A stretch of DNA of 64,000 nt from Pycnopodia helianthoides (lineage: Eukaryota > Echinodermata > Asteroidea > Forcipulatida > Asteriidae). The stretch lies in contig CM063257.1 of the NCBI GenBank assembly GCA_032158295.1, positions 14,290,332 to 14,354,331 of the forward strand, written 5' to 3'. Positions within the stretch are counted from its first letter, which is position 1. Each line of letters starts with the position of its first letter. This document shows positions 1 through 10,508 of the stretch, piece after piece. Below the pieces are notes generated by a model that was not told the DNA's origin, searched no databases, and saw only the letters and a list, made by a program, of their open reading frames with translations. Made by a program: the position numbers and the translations under genes.

Positions 1-35
1 TGCATGTACTCCAACATTTTGTAAGATAAATAGCT

Positions 36-175
36 GGTCTCGTTCCGAGACCAGCCAAATGTTTGAGACCACATTGGTCCGAGACCGACACCAAGACTGA
101 GACCTCAAGGTGGGGAGACCAAGACCAAGAACAGTAAAAACTGGTCTCGAGACCGAGACCGGTCTCGAGACCTCC
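36..175. repeat. GGTCTC/GAGACC palindrome cluster
   Basis: The hexamer GGTCTC and its complement GAGACC recur many times here and join into perfect palindromes such as GGTCTCGAGACC. No open frame or known element is recognised. Confidence 0.6.
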
Positions 176-189
176 AACACTGGTGACAA

Positions 190-345
190 CAAGGCGGTTG
201 AGAGAGGTAGGGTATCCGTCTAATTGATGGGTACCCTACCTCCCTCAACCTTGATGTCGTCACAGTTGAGGCAGGGCACCCGTCTACAATTTGACAGGTG
301 CCCTGCCTCAACCGCGTGGTTTCACGCTTAAGGCAGGGCACCCGG
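190..345. repeat. Two tandem perfect or near-perfect hairpins
   Basis: Arms 196-220 and 226-250 pair over 25 bp with three mismatches. Arms 265-284 and 293-312 pair over 20 bp with one G-T mismatch around an 8-base loop. The two hairpins are homologous to each other, and a third half-arm follows at about 330-345. This may be a decayed foldback element; a small-RNA precursor is possible but unsupported. Confidence 0.6.
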
Positions 346-462
346 TAAAATGAAGATTGATGTAGTTACGTACACTAAGTTCCTGGGGCGCTAGTACGAC
401 CGATAAATGTCAACAATTTTCGAAAAAGGAGTACAGCGCCCCAGTAACTGGGTCTAGTTTAC

Positions 463-575
463 AAGATGCTTTGGCGCAATATGCTGCCGATCAAACCAGG
501 AACACCGGGGCAAACCCCTTCTCTTTACGATCAGTGTAACTGGGTTGTTACGTGCGTTACACAACACATGTGACC
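463..575 (-). repeat. SINE fragment (middle part, reverse orientation)
   Basis: The segment matches the reverse complement of the central part of the fuller SINE at 12625-13036, including the stretch containing GATTGGCAGCATATTGCGCC. Both ends are missing. Confidence 0.55.
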
Positions 576-592
576 AACAGCTTAAGACTCGG

Positions 593-984
593 TTTAAAGG
601 CACAGTACACGTTTGGTAATGACCCTGAAAATTAATGGCAATAAAAACCTTCATCGTAAGAAGTACAGCAGCTTTGGGTAGTATAATGAATTTTGAGAAA
701 CTTTTAACCTCGAAGTACTACGGTTATGGAAAATATATCACTTTTTATTGAAATTCCCCAAAGTTTGAATCCGAGAAGCGTTTCTTCTCAGACTGCGTAT
801 TCCTATGGGGAATATTCTTACTGCATGGAAATATTCGCTTCGGTTTTTCGGTGACATCTGAAGAACGCGACCACCTTTTGAAGTGAAATTTTCACAGGTT
901 AGTTTTACCGTATGTACCTACATTTATATAGGATTAACACAATCAATAGGCTACCAATTACCAAACGTGTACCGTGCCTTTAAA
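593..984. mobile_element. TTTAAAGG-family MITE, type F2
   Basis: The element begins TTTAAAGGCACAGTACACG and ends with the imperfect reverse complement CGTGTACCGTGCCTTTAAA. It is a non-autonomous inverted-repeat element of about 390 bp with no coding capacity. Other copies lie at 24527-24872, 32159-32280 (partial), 48736-49130 and 50368-50760. Confidence 0.7.
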
Positions 985-1229
985 GTAGGATCCGCTGCCA
1001 ATTTCACGCATAAGTCCACTTGCGCAACGTTTATTGCGTACATGTAAGTTGCGCATCAATATCACAATCAGACTTATGCAGTTGCGTAAAGTTATGTGAA
1101 CTCGGCTGCAGGACTGGAATTCCATCTTTGAGAGCGCAAGGCCATTTTTCATTTATGCAAGGTGCACTTCCATTGAGAAAATCTTGAAGTTAAAAAAAAG
1201 AAGGTTCCTGATATGCTGTGGCTACTTAC

Positions 1230-1412
1230 CCGCACTATGATGTCAACAAATTCTCCCTCGATCTTCCAGAGGTAGTTGATGTTCAGCAGGTTGGAATCGA
1301 CTGCGACCGTCATGAGGGGCCTTTTCTTGTTGGGGTTATCCGACGAGGCCACGAAAGCCTGGTAGGTCAAACCCTCACCGCTGCCCTCGCATCCGTCCAC
1401 TCTGATTTGAGC
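1230..1412 (-). CDS. REJ-domain receptor gene, exon 10 (last seen in window)
   Basis: The 183 bp exon is open in phase 0 throughout (61 codons). The acceptor is a TTTGTAG at 1413-1419 and the donor is GTAAGT at 1224-1229. It encodes a segment running from about AQIRVDGCEGSG to KIEGEFVDIIVR, placed after exon 9 in matching phase. The content (GLTYQAFVASS, then a Trp/Tyr strand) resembles the C-terminal part of REJ modules, but similarity in this stretch is weak, so assignment rests mainly on splice phase and order. The open donor shows that the gene continues beyond the left edge. In relatives of polycystin-1 the missing part would carry a GPS cleavage site, PLAT domain and transmembrane helices. 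Confidence 0.7.
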
Positions 1413-1489
1413 CTACAAATATCAAACAAATCAGATCGGTTGAATCAGGGAAGGAGACATGAAGTTCCTTCTGAGAAGCTGCCAGAGTC

Positions 1490-1848
1490 ATTAATAATAA
1501 TAATAATAATATTCGGTTTTTATATAGCGCTTTATACACCATGTCTCAAAGCGCTTCCAACATTATTACCCTGATCACCGGGCCATTTCATTCCTTAAAC
1601 CATCTCAGCTCCCTGGGGAGTATACAGCCTGCGCTGCCAAATATGTAGCGCACCAAGCTAAATCAACCACAAGAACCACCTCTGCCCTCACAGGTACCCA
1701 TTTACCCCTGGGTGGAGAGAAGCAACTATAGTAAAGTGTCTTGCTCAGGGACACAGGTGTCACGACCGGGATTCGAACCCACACTCTGCTGAACAGAAAC
1801 ACCAGAGCTTGAATTCGGTGCTCTTATCCGCTCGGCCACGACACTCTA
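1490..1848 (-). mobile_element. tRNA-Leu/Ser-like SINE, reverse orientation
   Basis: An (AAT)n tail lies at 1490-1511. On the minus strand the right end carries a tRNA-like head with an A-box (GTGGCCGAGCGG) and a B-box (GGGTTCGAATCCC), with spacing that implies a long variable arm as in tRNA-Leu or tRNA-Ser. A conserved non-tRNA body lies between. It sits in the intron after exon 9. It is not a functional tRNA gene because the body is fused to it and no clean acceptor stem is seen. Confidence 0.75.
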
Positions 1849-2052
1849 TTAAAACCCTGCGTGATTGCTGAAAACTAGCCGCTCTGTTCGACCTGCATGC
1901 AAAAAACTCACTACGTACACTAAACTGTGGGATACTGCATGTGTTGCAGGAAAAAAAATGCCGCTCGATCCCGCAGGCGTGACTTTCATCTTTGGATTCT
2001 GGACTCTGGTATCGCTGGGCAGTTTGCCTTGTGAACATTAAGTCACCGCCCC

Positions 2053-2201
2053 TACACTGCTAAAAATGGTTTTCTTGTAGTGGGAACAAATCTTATTTGA
2101 AGAAAAAAATTCTTGTGTCACTCCCAAAAATCAAGACGCAAGAGATTTTTTCTTGAAATAAGATTGTTTCTTCCTTTAAGAATAATATTTTTAGCAGTGT
2201 A
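2053..2201. mobile_element. 149 bp MITE with TACACTGC ends
   Basis: It begins TACACTGCTAAAAAT and ends ATTTTTAGCAGTGTA, a perfect 15 bp inverted repeat. The TA at each end fits a Tc1/mariner-type TA target site. There is no coding capacity. Confidence 0.75.
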
Positions 2202-2202
2202 T

Positions 2203-2449
2203 AGACTGATCCATTAAGCCCCACCCCCTTAACATATAGACCAATCACAGCATTGGCTATTCATACATCACCACGGCACAGGTAGGTGGGCAGCACATGT
2301 GCATCTCTCCAAGTGCTTTAAGTATACGCGTGCATGTTTACTTTTCTAATGGGATTTGAGCGTGTCGGACCTTTGTCGGACTTTCGGTGGTGAAGCCAAG
2401 GTTGTGATTGGTCAACGCGTAAGGGGGTGGAGCTTAAGGAATCGGTCTA
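2203..2449. mobile_element. Foldback element with ~55 bp imperfect inverted ends
   Basis: The left arm (TAGACTGATCCATTAAGCCC onward) pairs with the right arm ending GGAATCGGTCTA. Both arms carry a CCACCCCCTTA block followed by a CCAATCAC motif. The element abuts the preceding MITE within a few bases. Confidence 0.65.
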
Positions 2450-2930
2450 TTGCATCACCAAAAACCCTAAATTACCGTCAATCAAAGGTAGACCCAAGAG
2501 TTGAATTCCTGGATGGAGAAGTTCGTACGAAATTACATCACGCCTTCGTTGCGTTTCAACGACATTCCATGGGCATAATCACTCAGGTGGGATTCGAACC
2601 CGCGACTGTATTACTATTATTAATTCATTCATTTGTTTTTTATTCCAACTTGGAACACAACCCCTTAACCCCGGGGTGGGTTACATCAACATTTTCAACC
2701 TGATTTGTTTAAATATCCATTGGCAGAAAGTCAACACGAGCGATCAGACAATATGTTATTCTTTATAAGTTCATAAGTAAAAAGACGAATTTGGCAGCAC
2801 AATTAACAATAGATTCATCTGTTGAACTCATAAGAAATTCAAATTTTTTCACTGTTAGTAAACAACTGAAAATGTGCATTTTTTTCCACTCACAAAGCAT
2901 TTGTTCCCTAGGAGGACTGTATAATGGACA

Positions 2931-3290
2931 ATTAAAGGCCCTGTACACTATTGGTAAGATCGAAAAACACAAATTTCACAGATTCACACATAACTTACAT
3001 GATTTAAAGTAAGTAATGGTAGAAAGGGTTCCTTAAAATATTTCTGCCTAAAATGCTATCGTTTCTGAGAAATGAGTCAAAACAATAGTTTTTATCACGC
3101 GTGACAAAAACTTGATGTTTGAAAAAAAAACAGAAAACACATAAGGTCTCTTTTCACTATTTTCTTGTGACCTCGATGACCAATTGAGCTCAAACTTTCA
3201 CAGGTTTGTTTGTTCAATGCATATGTTGAATCACACAAAATGTGGACACTGATTTTGAGCTGTTACCAAAAGTGTACAATACCTTTAAGT
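2931..3290. mobile_element. TTTAAAGG-family MITE, type F4
   Basis: It begins TTAAAGGCCCTGTACACTAT and ends AGTGTACAATACCTTTAA, an imperfect inverted repeat. Other copies are at 32370-32720, 38622-38990 and 39031-39370. It lies in the intron between exons 9 and 10. Confidence 0.7.
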
Positions 3291-3408
3291 AAAAAATAGA
3301 TCTCAGATTCAACCTCCGAATTACAATGAGGGCAAATTCGCTGTTCATATTCGATTCTTGCATACCTTCTAATTTCTATAAAAAGGCTAATCTTATTATC
3401 ATTACTAC

Positions 3409-3563
3409 CTTGGAGAGAGTAGTGTAGTTGCCCAGCAGGTTGACTACGCATTCAGTAATCTCTCTGGCGATGGCGATCTTCGTAGATGCAGACGCCAACT
3501 CCACATTGTTCATACCAATCATCATGGCGGTGATCTTGTAGCTAGATCCAGAGGCCAAAATTT
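3409..3563 (-). CDS. REJ-domain receptor gene, exon 9
   Basis: The 155 bp exon enters in phase 1 and leaves in phase 0. The acceptor is a CTACTCAG at 3564-3571 and the donor is GTAGTAAT at 3401-3408, a weaker donor than the others in the gene. It encodes about 52 residues (KILASGSSYKITAMMIGMNN, then a helical stretch around ITECVVNLLGNYTTLSK). A helix following beta-rich REJ repeats is typical of the C-terminal portion of this module. Exon 8 ends in phase 1, as this acceptor requires. Confidence 0.75.
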
Positions 3564-3656
3564 CTGAGTAGATAATATAAAAAAAAAAAAAAAAGAATTG
3601 AAGAGAGCTTCAAAACTTTTTTAAGGCGGCACTATGACCGTATTCGAATTGGCGGC

Positions 3657-4190
3657 AACAGATTTACATAAAGCTTACACGGTCTAATGACGGTGATAGT
3701 AGAAAACATCCCCTGAAATATTTCTGTCTGAAATGCCATATTTGATGAGAAATGAATAAACTAATTTTCCGATTGGAGTTTATCGCTCATTGAGCGTTTT
3801 ATTCATTTGTTGAACCTATCTGGGCCCAATTTCATAGAGCTGCTTAAGCAGAGCATATTGCTTAACAATTGTCTGCTAAGCAGAAATGAGCAGGATACCA
3901 GTCACAAGTTGTACATGTGATATGGTAGTTTGGCTGGTAACCTTATTCTGGTAAGCATACTTTTGTTGTGCTTAGCTTCTTTTTGTGCTTAAGCAGCTCT
4001 ATGAAATTGGGCCATGGTTTCATGCAAATGTGTAATCGGTTTTTCCACTATTTTCTCGTGACCCAGATGGCCGATCAATCTCAAACTTCTACAGGTTTGT
4101 CAGTTATATGTATATGGTGGATTACATAAAGTGCTTACACTGCCAGCAACTGTTTTGTTAGCAACAACCAATTCTGTAATGTTCCTTTAA
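3657..4190 (-). mobile_element. F1 MITE interrupted by a GGGCCC foldback element
   Basis: F1 sequence runs from ACAGATTTACATAAAGC to the terminal GTAATGTTCCTTTAA, but its left inverted repeat is missing. At about 3826-4014 it is split by an element that starts GGGCCCAATTTCATAGAGC and ends GCTCTATGAAATTGGGCC. Continuous F1 copies elsewhere in the window show the join without this insert, so the foldback arrived later. Confidence 0.7.
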
Positions 4191-4637
4191 GTTCGCTTTC
4201 TGAAAGAGTCTTTGGCTTCACAACCTGAATGTTTTTTTAAATTTGTTTAATGTATTTTTTTGGTCTCACTCATTACTTGTCTTATTATTTATGAAATGTG
4301 CATATAGCCGATGAATTTTTTTATGGGGAATGCTATTTTATGTGTGTGTATAAAAACACATTTATATTAATCTTTTTAAAGTAATTTTTGATTGACTCTG
4401 CTTTAAGTTTATCTTTTTGTTTGTCTAACATATTTTGAATGGGTTTTATTACCTTGTATTTATCGGGAGCTAAATGCTGAGGGCAACTGTGATTTAATTC
4501 ACTTTTTTAGTTCCTGTCATCAGTTAGTGTCTCTTGTATTGTATGCTTTCTTGTTGTTGTATGCTGTTTGAATGATGACAAATTAATAATAATAATAATA
4601 AATGAAAATGAAGTAAAACAAAGATCCATCAACTCAC
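4191..4637. other. Intron sequence, AT-rich
   Basis: T-rich sequence with an (AAT)n microsatellite at about 4587-4602. I see no exon or complete element. Confidence 0.5.
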
Positions 4638-4842
4638 TGGCTTGTATAGTAATGGACGCGGCGGCAGTCTTGGCGGTGTCGTTTGTCTCGAATGAGGTCG
4701 TAGCCTCGACATCTTGTGTCTCGTCACCTTTAGCAATCAGCCACTTTACTCTCTGGGTGTTTCCTTTGTTCTTGATGTTCGCCGTCACCACAATCGGCTG
4801 GTTTGGCCTGAACTTGCCGTTGAACTCCCTCGTCAGGACGGC
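4638..4842 (-). CDS. REJ-domain receptor gene, exon 8
   Basis: The 205 bp exon enters in phase 0 (acceptor ATATGCAG at 4843-4850) and leaves in phase 1 (donor GTGAGT at 4632-4637). It encodes about 68 residues starting AVLTREFNGKFRPNQPIVV. Alternating hydrophobic strands, with a Trp in KWLIAKGDE, resemble the Ig-like beta repeats of REJ modules. Both splice signals are strong and the phase agrees with its neighbours. The intron before it carries the large 45 bp minisatellite. Confidence 0.8.
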
Positions 4843-4943
4843 CTGCATATAATTGGAGTAGAAAAAAGAGGTCGTCAGTGCAAGTAGAAAAAGAGGTCGT
4901 AAGTGCGTCAGAATTTGTGTGCCATGATGACCCCCCACTTATA

Positions 4944-7706
4944 ACCATTGGTGCTCAAGCAAGGTATAGTGCACAATCGACTAAAGTCACCATTGGGGCT
5001 CAAGCAGGGTATAGTGCACAATCGACTAAAGTCACCATTGGGGCTCAAGCGGGTATAGTGCACAGTGGACTAAAGTCACCATTGGGGCTCAAGCAGGGTA
5101 TAGTGCACAGTGGACTAAAGTCACCATTGGGGCTCAAGCAGGGTATAGTGCACAGTGGACTAAAGTTACCATTGGGGCTCAAGCAGGGTATAGTGCACAG
5201 TCGACTAAAGTCACCATTGGGGCTCAAGCAGGGTATAGTGCACAGTGGACTAAAGTTACCATTGGGGCTCAAGCAGGGTATAGTGCACAGTGGACTAAAG
5301 TCACCATTGGGGCTCAAGCAGGGTATAGTGCACAGTGGACTAAAGTCACCATTGGGGCTCAAGCAGGGTATAGTGCACAGTGGACTAAAGTCACCATTGG
5401 GGCTCAAGCAGGGTATAGTGCACAGTCGACTAAAGTCACCATTGGGGCTCAAGCAGGGTATAGTGCACAGCCGACTAAAGTCACCATTGGGGCTCAAGCA
5501 GGGTATAGTGCACAGCGGACTAAAGTCACCATTGGGGCTCAAGCAGGGTATAGTGCACAGTGGAATAAAGTCACCATTTGGGGCTCAAGCAGGGTATAGT
5601 GCACAGTGGAATAAAGTCACCATTTGGGGCTCAAGCAGGGTATAGTGCACAGTGGAATAAAGTCACAATTGGGGCTCAAGCATGGTATAGTGCACAGTGG
5701 AATAAAGTCACCATTGGGGCTCAAGCCGGGTGTAGTGCACAGTCGACTAAAGTCACCATTGGGGCTCAAGCAGGGTATAGTGCACAGTGGAATAAAGTCA
5801 CCATTGGGGCTCAAGCAGGGTATAGTGCACAGTCGACTAAAGTCACCATTGGGGCTCAAGCAGGGTATAGTGCACAGTGGACTAAAGTCACCATTGGGGC
5901 TCAAGCAGGGTATAGTGCACAGTGGACTAAAGTCACCATTGGGGCTCAAGCAGGGTATAGTGCACAGTGGAATAAAGTCACCATTGGGGCTCAAGCAGGG
6001 TATAGTGCACAGTCGACTAAAGTCACCATTGGGGCTCAAGCAGGGTATAGTGCACAGTGGACTAAAGTTACCATTGGGGCTCAAGCAGGGTATAGTGCAC
6101 AGTGGACTAAAGTCACCATTGGGGCTCAAGCAGGGTATAGTGCACAGTCGACTAAAGTCACCATTGGGGCTCAAGCAGGGTATAGTGCACAGCCGACTAA
6201 AGTTACCATTGGGGCTCAAGCAGGGTATAGTGCACAGTGGAAATAAAGTCACCATTGGGGCTCAAGCAGGGTATAGTGCACAGTGGAATAAAGTCACCAT
6301 TGGGACTCAAGCCGGGTGTAGTGCACAGCCGACTAAAGTCACCATTGGGGCTCAAGCAGGGTATAGTGCACAGTGGAATAAAGTCACCATTGGGGCTCAA
6401 GCAGGGTATAGTGCACAGTGGACTAAAGTTACCATTGGGGCTCAAGCAGGGTATAGTGCACAGTGGACTAAAGTCACCATTGGGGCTCAAGCAGGGTATA
6501 GTGCACAGTGGACTAAAGTCACCATTGGGGCTCAAGCAGGGTATAGTGCACAGTGGACTAAAGTCACGATTGGGGCTCAAGCAGAGTATAGTGCACAGTC
6601 GACTAAAGTCACCATTGGGGCTCAAGCAGGGTATAGTGCACAGTGGAATAAAGTCACCATTGGGGCTCAAGCAGGGTATAGTGCACAGTGGACTAAAGTC
6701 ACCATTGGGGCTCAAGCAGGGTATAGTGCACAGTCGACTAAAGTCACCATTGGGGCTCAAGCAGGGTATAGTGCACAGCCGACTAAAGTCACCATTGGGG
6801 CTCAAGCAGGGTATAGTGCACAGCGGACTAAAGTCACCATTGGGGCTCAAGCAGGGTATAGTGCACAGTGGAATAAAGTCACCATTTGGGGCTCAAGCAG
6901 GGTATAGTGCACAGTGGAATAAAGTCACCATTTGGGGCTCAAGCAGGGTATAGTGCACAGTGGAATAAAGTCACAATTGGGGCTCAAGCATGGTATAGTG
7001 CACAGTGGAATAAAGTCACCATTGGGGCTCAAGCCGGGTGTAGTGCACAGTCGACTAAAGTCACCATTGGGGCTCAAGCAGGGTATAGTGCACAGTGGAA
7101 TAAAGTCACCATTGGGGCTCAAGCAGGGTATAGTGCACAGTCGACTAAAGTTACCATTGGGGCTCAAGCAGGGTATAGTGCACAGTGGACTAAAGTCACC
7201 ATTGGGGCTCAAGCAGGGTATAGTGCACAGTCGACTAAAGTCACCATTGGGGCTCAAGCAGGGTATAGTGCACAGTGGACTAAAGTCACCATTGGGGCTC
7301 AAGCAGGGTATAGTGCACAGTGGAATAAAGTCACCATTGGGGCTCAAGCAGGGTATAGTGCACAGTCGACTAAAGTCACCATTGGGGCTCAAGCAGGGTA
7401 TAGTGCACAGTGGACTAAAGTTACCATTGGGGCTCAAGCAGGGTATAGTGCACAGTGGACTAAAGTCACCATTGGGGCTCAAGCAGGGTATAGTGCACAG
7501 TCGACTAAAGTCACCATTGGGGCTCAAGCAGGGTATAGTGCACAGCCGACTAAAGTTACCATTGGGGCTCAAGCAGGGTATAGTGCACAGCCAACTCAAG
7601 TTACCATAGGGGCTCAAGCAGGGTAAAGTGCACAGTCGACTAAAGCCACCATTGGGGCTCAAGCAGGGTATAGTGCACAGTCGACTAAAGTCACCATTGG
7701 GGCCAG
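4944..7706. repeat. 45 bp minisatellite, about 61 copies
   Basis: The unit contains GGGGCTCAAGCAGGGTATAG followed by TGCACAGT, variable bases, and AAAGTCACCATT. Because 45 is divisible by three, several frames on both strands stay open for hundreds of codons; these are not genes. Variants (GTGGAC, GTCGAC, GTGGAA, GCCGAC) mark individual units. A block near 5573-6240 recurs near 6881-7560, offset by 1308 bp. It lies wholly in the intron between exons 7 and 8. Confidence 0.95.
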
Positions 7707-7980
7707 TTGCAGGGCTCAAATTTTGCAGGGCTCAAATCCAGTTGTGCTTGAGTTCAAATGTTGACTTCCAGTCTGATTAATACAATTCTATTGATTATCA
7801 AAGACTGCTTACCCAAAATATACAAATGAGATAAATCTTCCCTCAGTGCTTTTTTTCAAATTCAAACAGTTCAATTTTTCCTTTCTCGGTTCAAATTTTT
7901 TGAGCTACAAGCCCCGAATCTTGTGGTTTTTTCCCCCAAAATTCTATCCCTCAAAACACAAACATTTCAAACAATAGTAC

Positions 7981-8159
7981 CTGAGGAGGGCTGCCACTCT
8001 GAATGTCCACTTCTACACTCGCTGTTGCCTGGCGACCGTCACCCTCACCGGGGATCGAGACCGTTACTGTAAACATGTACGTCCCGACGGACAGGAGTTC
8101 AGCATTGAGGCTCAACACAGCCCGGTTAAGGGATGCGCCGCCCAAGTTACACTCAGTAT
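7981..8159 (-). CDS. REJ-domain receptor gene, exon 7
   Basis: The 179 bp exon uses donor GTACTATT (just below 7981), which leaves phase 0 and matches exon 8. The acceptor is uncertain: joining exon 6 in phase 1 requires an AG at 8160-8161, giving a start HTECNLGGASLN. Nearby AGs at 8164 and 8167 would not keep frame. It encodes about 60 residues, including LNAELLSVGTYMFTVTVSIP, a good match to the REJ pattern in which a G-T-Y turn precedes a valine-rich strand. Confidence 0.7.
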
Positions 8160-8611
8160 CTTCCTGCTGTGTAAAACAAAGAGGAAGAGAGGAAAGTTGA
8201 TTGTGCTGTTCTAAATGTCCACTTCTCCGCGTTTTGCGCTATTCTGAGCTGTACGCAAAAAGCACAGGTACAGAAGTCAATGTAAATTCAAAAGTGGAGC
8301 ATTTGCCACTTTTTTCCTGTTCAGCAGTGCATCATCCATCTTTACTGCACGTCAAGTTTGCTTGAAGATAAATTTGTCACACAAGTTGTCACACAAGCAC
8401 TCGTGCAATACCAACAAATATAGCGCGTCCGCGTCCCATGTCCCACTCGGCCTTCGGAATCGTTGGACAGTGGGGAGCAGAAGCTCTACATTTTTCTGTA
8501 TTCCACTCGTGCTTGTGTGATAACTTATATTATTGGGGTACAAGTTCAGTTTTCAAAATTTGGTCAATAAGTTTGGGACATGATATCACCTTTCTTAGGC
8601 CAAATAAGAAA
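8160..8611. other. Intron sequence with no recognised element
   Basis: Mixed-composition sequence. Short self-similar stretches occur around 8389-8430 and 8440-8520, but I see no exon, complete repeat or RNA gene. Confidence 0.4.
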
Positions 8612-8901
8612 ACAAACATGTTTAGCGTCCTCGCCTGCTTTCTTTATAAGAGGCCGCCTTCTTTCTTTTCTTTCTGTCACGGAAAAAAAGGATAAAATCT
8701 CTGACAAAAAAATAAATTTTTAAATAAACAAGATCGTAGACTTTAACACACAGAAAAAACAGGGGAAAAAAAAGCTGTCAACAATTGTGAAAAAAAAAGC
8801 CATTTAAAAAAAGAAAAAAAAAAAAAGAAAAAAAAGAAAGGCCCTCCTTCCTTTTTTCAAAAAGGCAGGTGAAAAAAGCCAGGACGCTAAACATGTTTTT
8901 G
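8612..8901. mobile_element. AACATGTTTAGCGTCC-ended MITE next to a splice donor
   Basis: It starts AACATGTTTAGCGTCCT and ends AGGACGCTAAACATGTTT, an inverted repeat of about 17 bp, with an A-rich interior. A second copy is at 21135-21860. The right end stops about six bases from the exon 6 splice donor, GTAAGG at 8907-8912. Confidence 0.7.
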
Positions 8902-8912
8902 TTTTTCCTTAC

Positions 8913-9155
8913 GGGTCCACTGCAGCTCCATCGATGATATCAGAGATCCAGATTTATTGTCTGGATCTTTGGAACGGGACGCATTCAGACTCAGCATGCC
9001 CTCCGACGCTTTGCCGAAGGTCCGTTGACTCCCGCCGGCGATGATGGCGACAAGAGGTGACCTCTCGACCACGATCTTGAACTCGGTGGATGCCTTCATG
9101 CTCTGGTCGTCGCCCTCACGCCAGGCCTCGACGGTGAACGTCACCTCATTGTTGA
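8913..9155 (-). CDS. REJ-domain receptor gene, exon 6
   Basis: The 243 bp exon (81 codons) is in phase 1 at both ends, with acceptor CCTTTCAG at 9156-9163 and donor GTAAGG at 8907-8912. It contains the clearest REJ signature in the window: SPLVAIIAGGSQRTF followed by LSLNASRSKDPDN and then ELQW. The G-G-x-x-R and L-x-L-x-A-S-x-S-x-D-P-D pattern is characteristic of REJ modules in polycystin-1, PKDREJ and sea urchin REJ proteins. This exon is the main basis for naming the gene. Confidence 0.88.
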
Positions 9156-9244
9156 CTGAAAGGACAAGAGTAGAATCAATTATATTAAAACACCCCTTAC
9201 AAATATTGTGCCTTCTGATTGGTTTAGAGTGCGTCACATGATAT

Positions 9245-9478
9245 GTGGGGTTCGCCCCGGTGTTCCTGGTTTGATTGGCAGCATATTGCGCCACCGCACC
9301 TTGTAAACCATCACATGGTGCTATGTAAAGGAATAGGTCTCAAACTTCAAAAAGTAGCTCCACATATATACCTTGCAGGAAAATACTGACTGTTGAAGCG
9401 CCTTGAGCGTCACTGAGTGGTGGATATGAGCGCTAATAGGCCTATAAGAAGCCAAGCTATTATTATTATTATTATTAT
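9245..9478 (+). mobile_element. SINE, 3' part
   Basis: It runs from GGTTCGCCCCGGTGTTCC through the SINE body to an (ATT)n tail at 9460-9478. The tRNA-like head is missing. The same body occurs at 12805-13036 and in reverse at 16978-17480. Confidence 0.7.
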
Positions 9479-9989
9479 GTCTCAGTTTTACTAGAAACCA
9501 CGCGGTATTATATAACACCCAAGCAGATCCTTGCCATTTGATTGGAGGATTGTCCGTCACGTACTATTGCACGCTACGTCATTCACCGTGCATTTTTCGT
9601 TCCATCCGATTCGTTCTATTGCACGGTGCGTACCACATCATTACTCGCGCGTGTCTGCACTTGGTCAAAGCCGAACCAAATAAAATGGGTGCAATGTCAC
9701 AATTAAATGTTTGTTGTTTTTAAAGTTGTATCCTCCAATCAAAATTACAGAGATCTACCTGGAGGTTATATAAAACAAATAATGAATGTTTTTTATTCGT
9801 GCAAATAGTGAGAAGATTTTCATTCGTTAAAAGATGGAATGTTCCATTCAACTCTGTACTATCGCATGGCCACCGATGTACTATCACATGGCATGCAACC
9901 AATGAACTAAACCCATCTCAATTAAAATAACCATGTCTTTAACGTGACTGGTATCCTGCCGAGTTCTGCTCAGCAGAAAACTGTTAAGC
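9479..9989. other. Intron sequence, no gene seen
   Basis: No exon is supported on either strand. The stretch 9530-9700 has several CCAAT-like and GCACG motifs, possibly an old repeat. Confidence 0.4.
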
Positions 9990-10247
9990 AATATTTTCAG
10001 CTTAAAAGCAGCTCTATGAAATTGGGCCCTGGTCAAAGGGCCATTTATTTCATTCCATAAGTTTCTCAGCTCCCTGGGGAGTATACAGCCTGTGCTGCCA
10101 AGCATGTAGCGCACCCAAGCTAAATCAATCACAAGAACCGTCTCTGCCCTCACAGGTACCCATTTACTCCTGGGTGAAGAGAAGCAATCATGGTTAAGTG
10201 TCTTGCTCAAGGACACAAGTGTCATGACCGGGATTCGAAACCAACAT
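9990..10247 (-). mobile_element. GGGCCC foldback end followed by a SINE fragment
   Basis: Bases 9990-10030 match the right end of the GGGCCCAATTTCATAGAGC family. From about 10054 the sequence matches the 1600-1790 SINE body in the same reverse orientation, up to a B-box-like GGGATTCGAAACC. Confidence 0.6.
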
Positions 10248-10266
10248 ACTGATGACTTAGCCACCA

Positions 10267-10508
10267 GGGCCCAATTTCATAGAGCTGCTAAGCACAAAAA
10301 TTTGCTTAGCATGAAATTTCTTCATTGATAAAAACAGGATTACCAACCAAATTTCCACGCGATTTTCAGGATAAGCAAACAACAGCTGAATACCAGTAAC
10401 AAGCAATATGCAACACATGGAAATTTGGTTGGTAACCCTGTTTTTATCAAGGAAGAAATTTCATGCTAAGCAAATTTTTGTGCTTAGCAGCTCTATGAAA
10501 TTGGGCCC
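10267..10508. mobile_element. GGGCCC foldback element, 242 bp, complete
   Basis: It begins GGGCCCAATTTCATAGAGC and ends with the exact reverse complement. The arms are about 88 bp long and near-perfect, leaving a core of roughly 65 bp. There is no coding capacity. A second full-length copy lies at 58937-59175 with its core inverted. Confidence 0.85.

Noticed and set aside
1605..1848. tRNA-Leu/Ser gene
   Set aside because: A- and B-boxes are present, but they head a SINE with an (AAT)n tail, and similar copies recur through the window.
2356..2703. Plus-strand open frame of 115 codons
   Set aside because: It spans a foldback arm and a tRNA-like fragment, with no splice signals or protein-like pattern.
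4878..7719. Long open frames of up to about 430 codons on both strands with 15-residue repeats
   Set aside because: They arise because the 45 bp unit is a multiple of three; several frames are open at once and the array lies in an intron.
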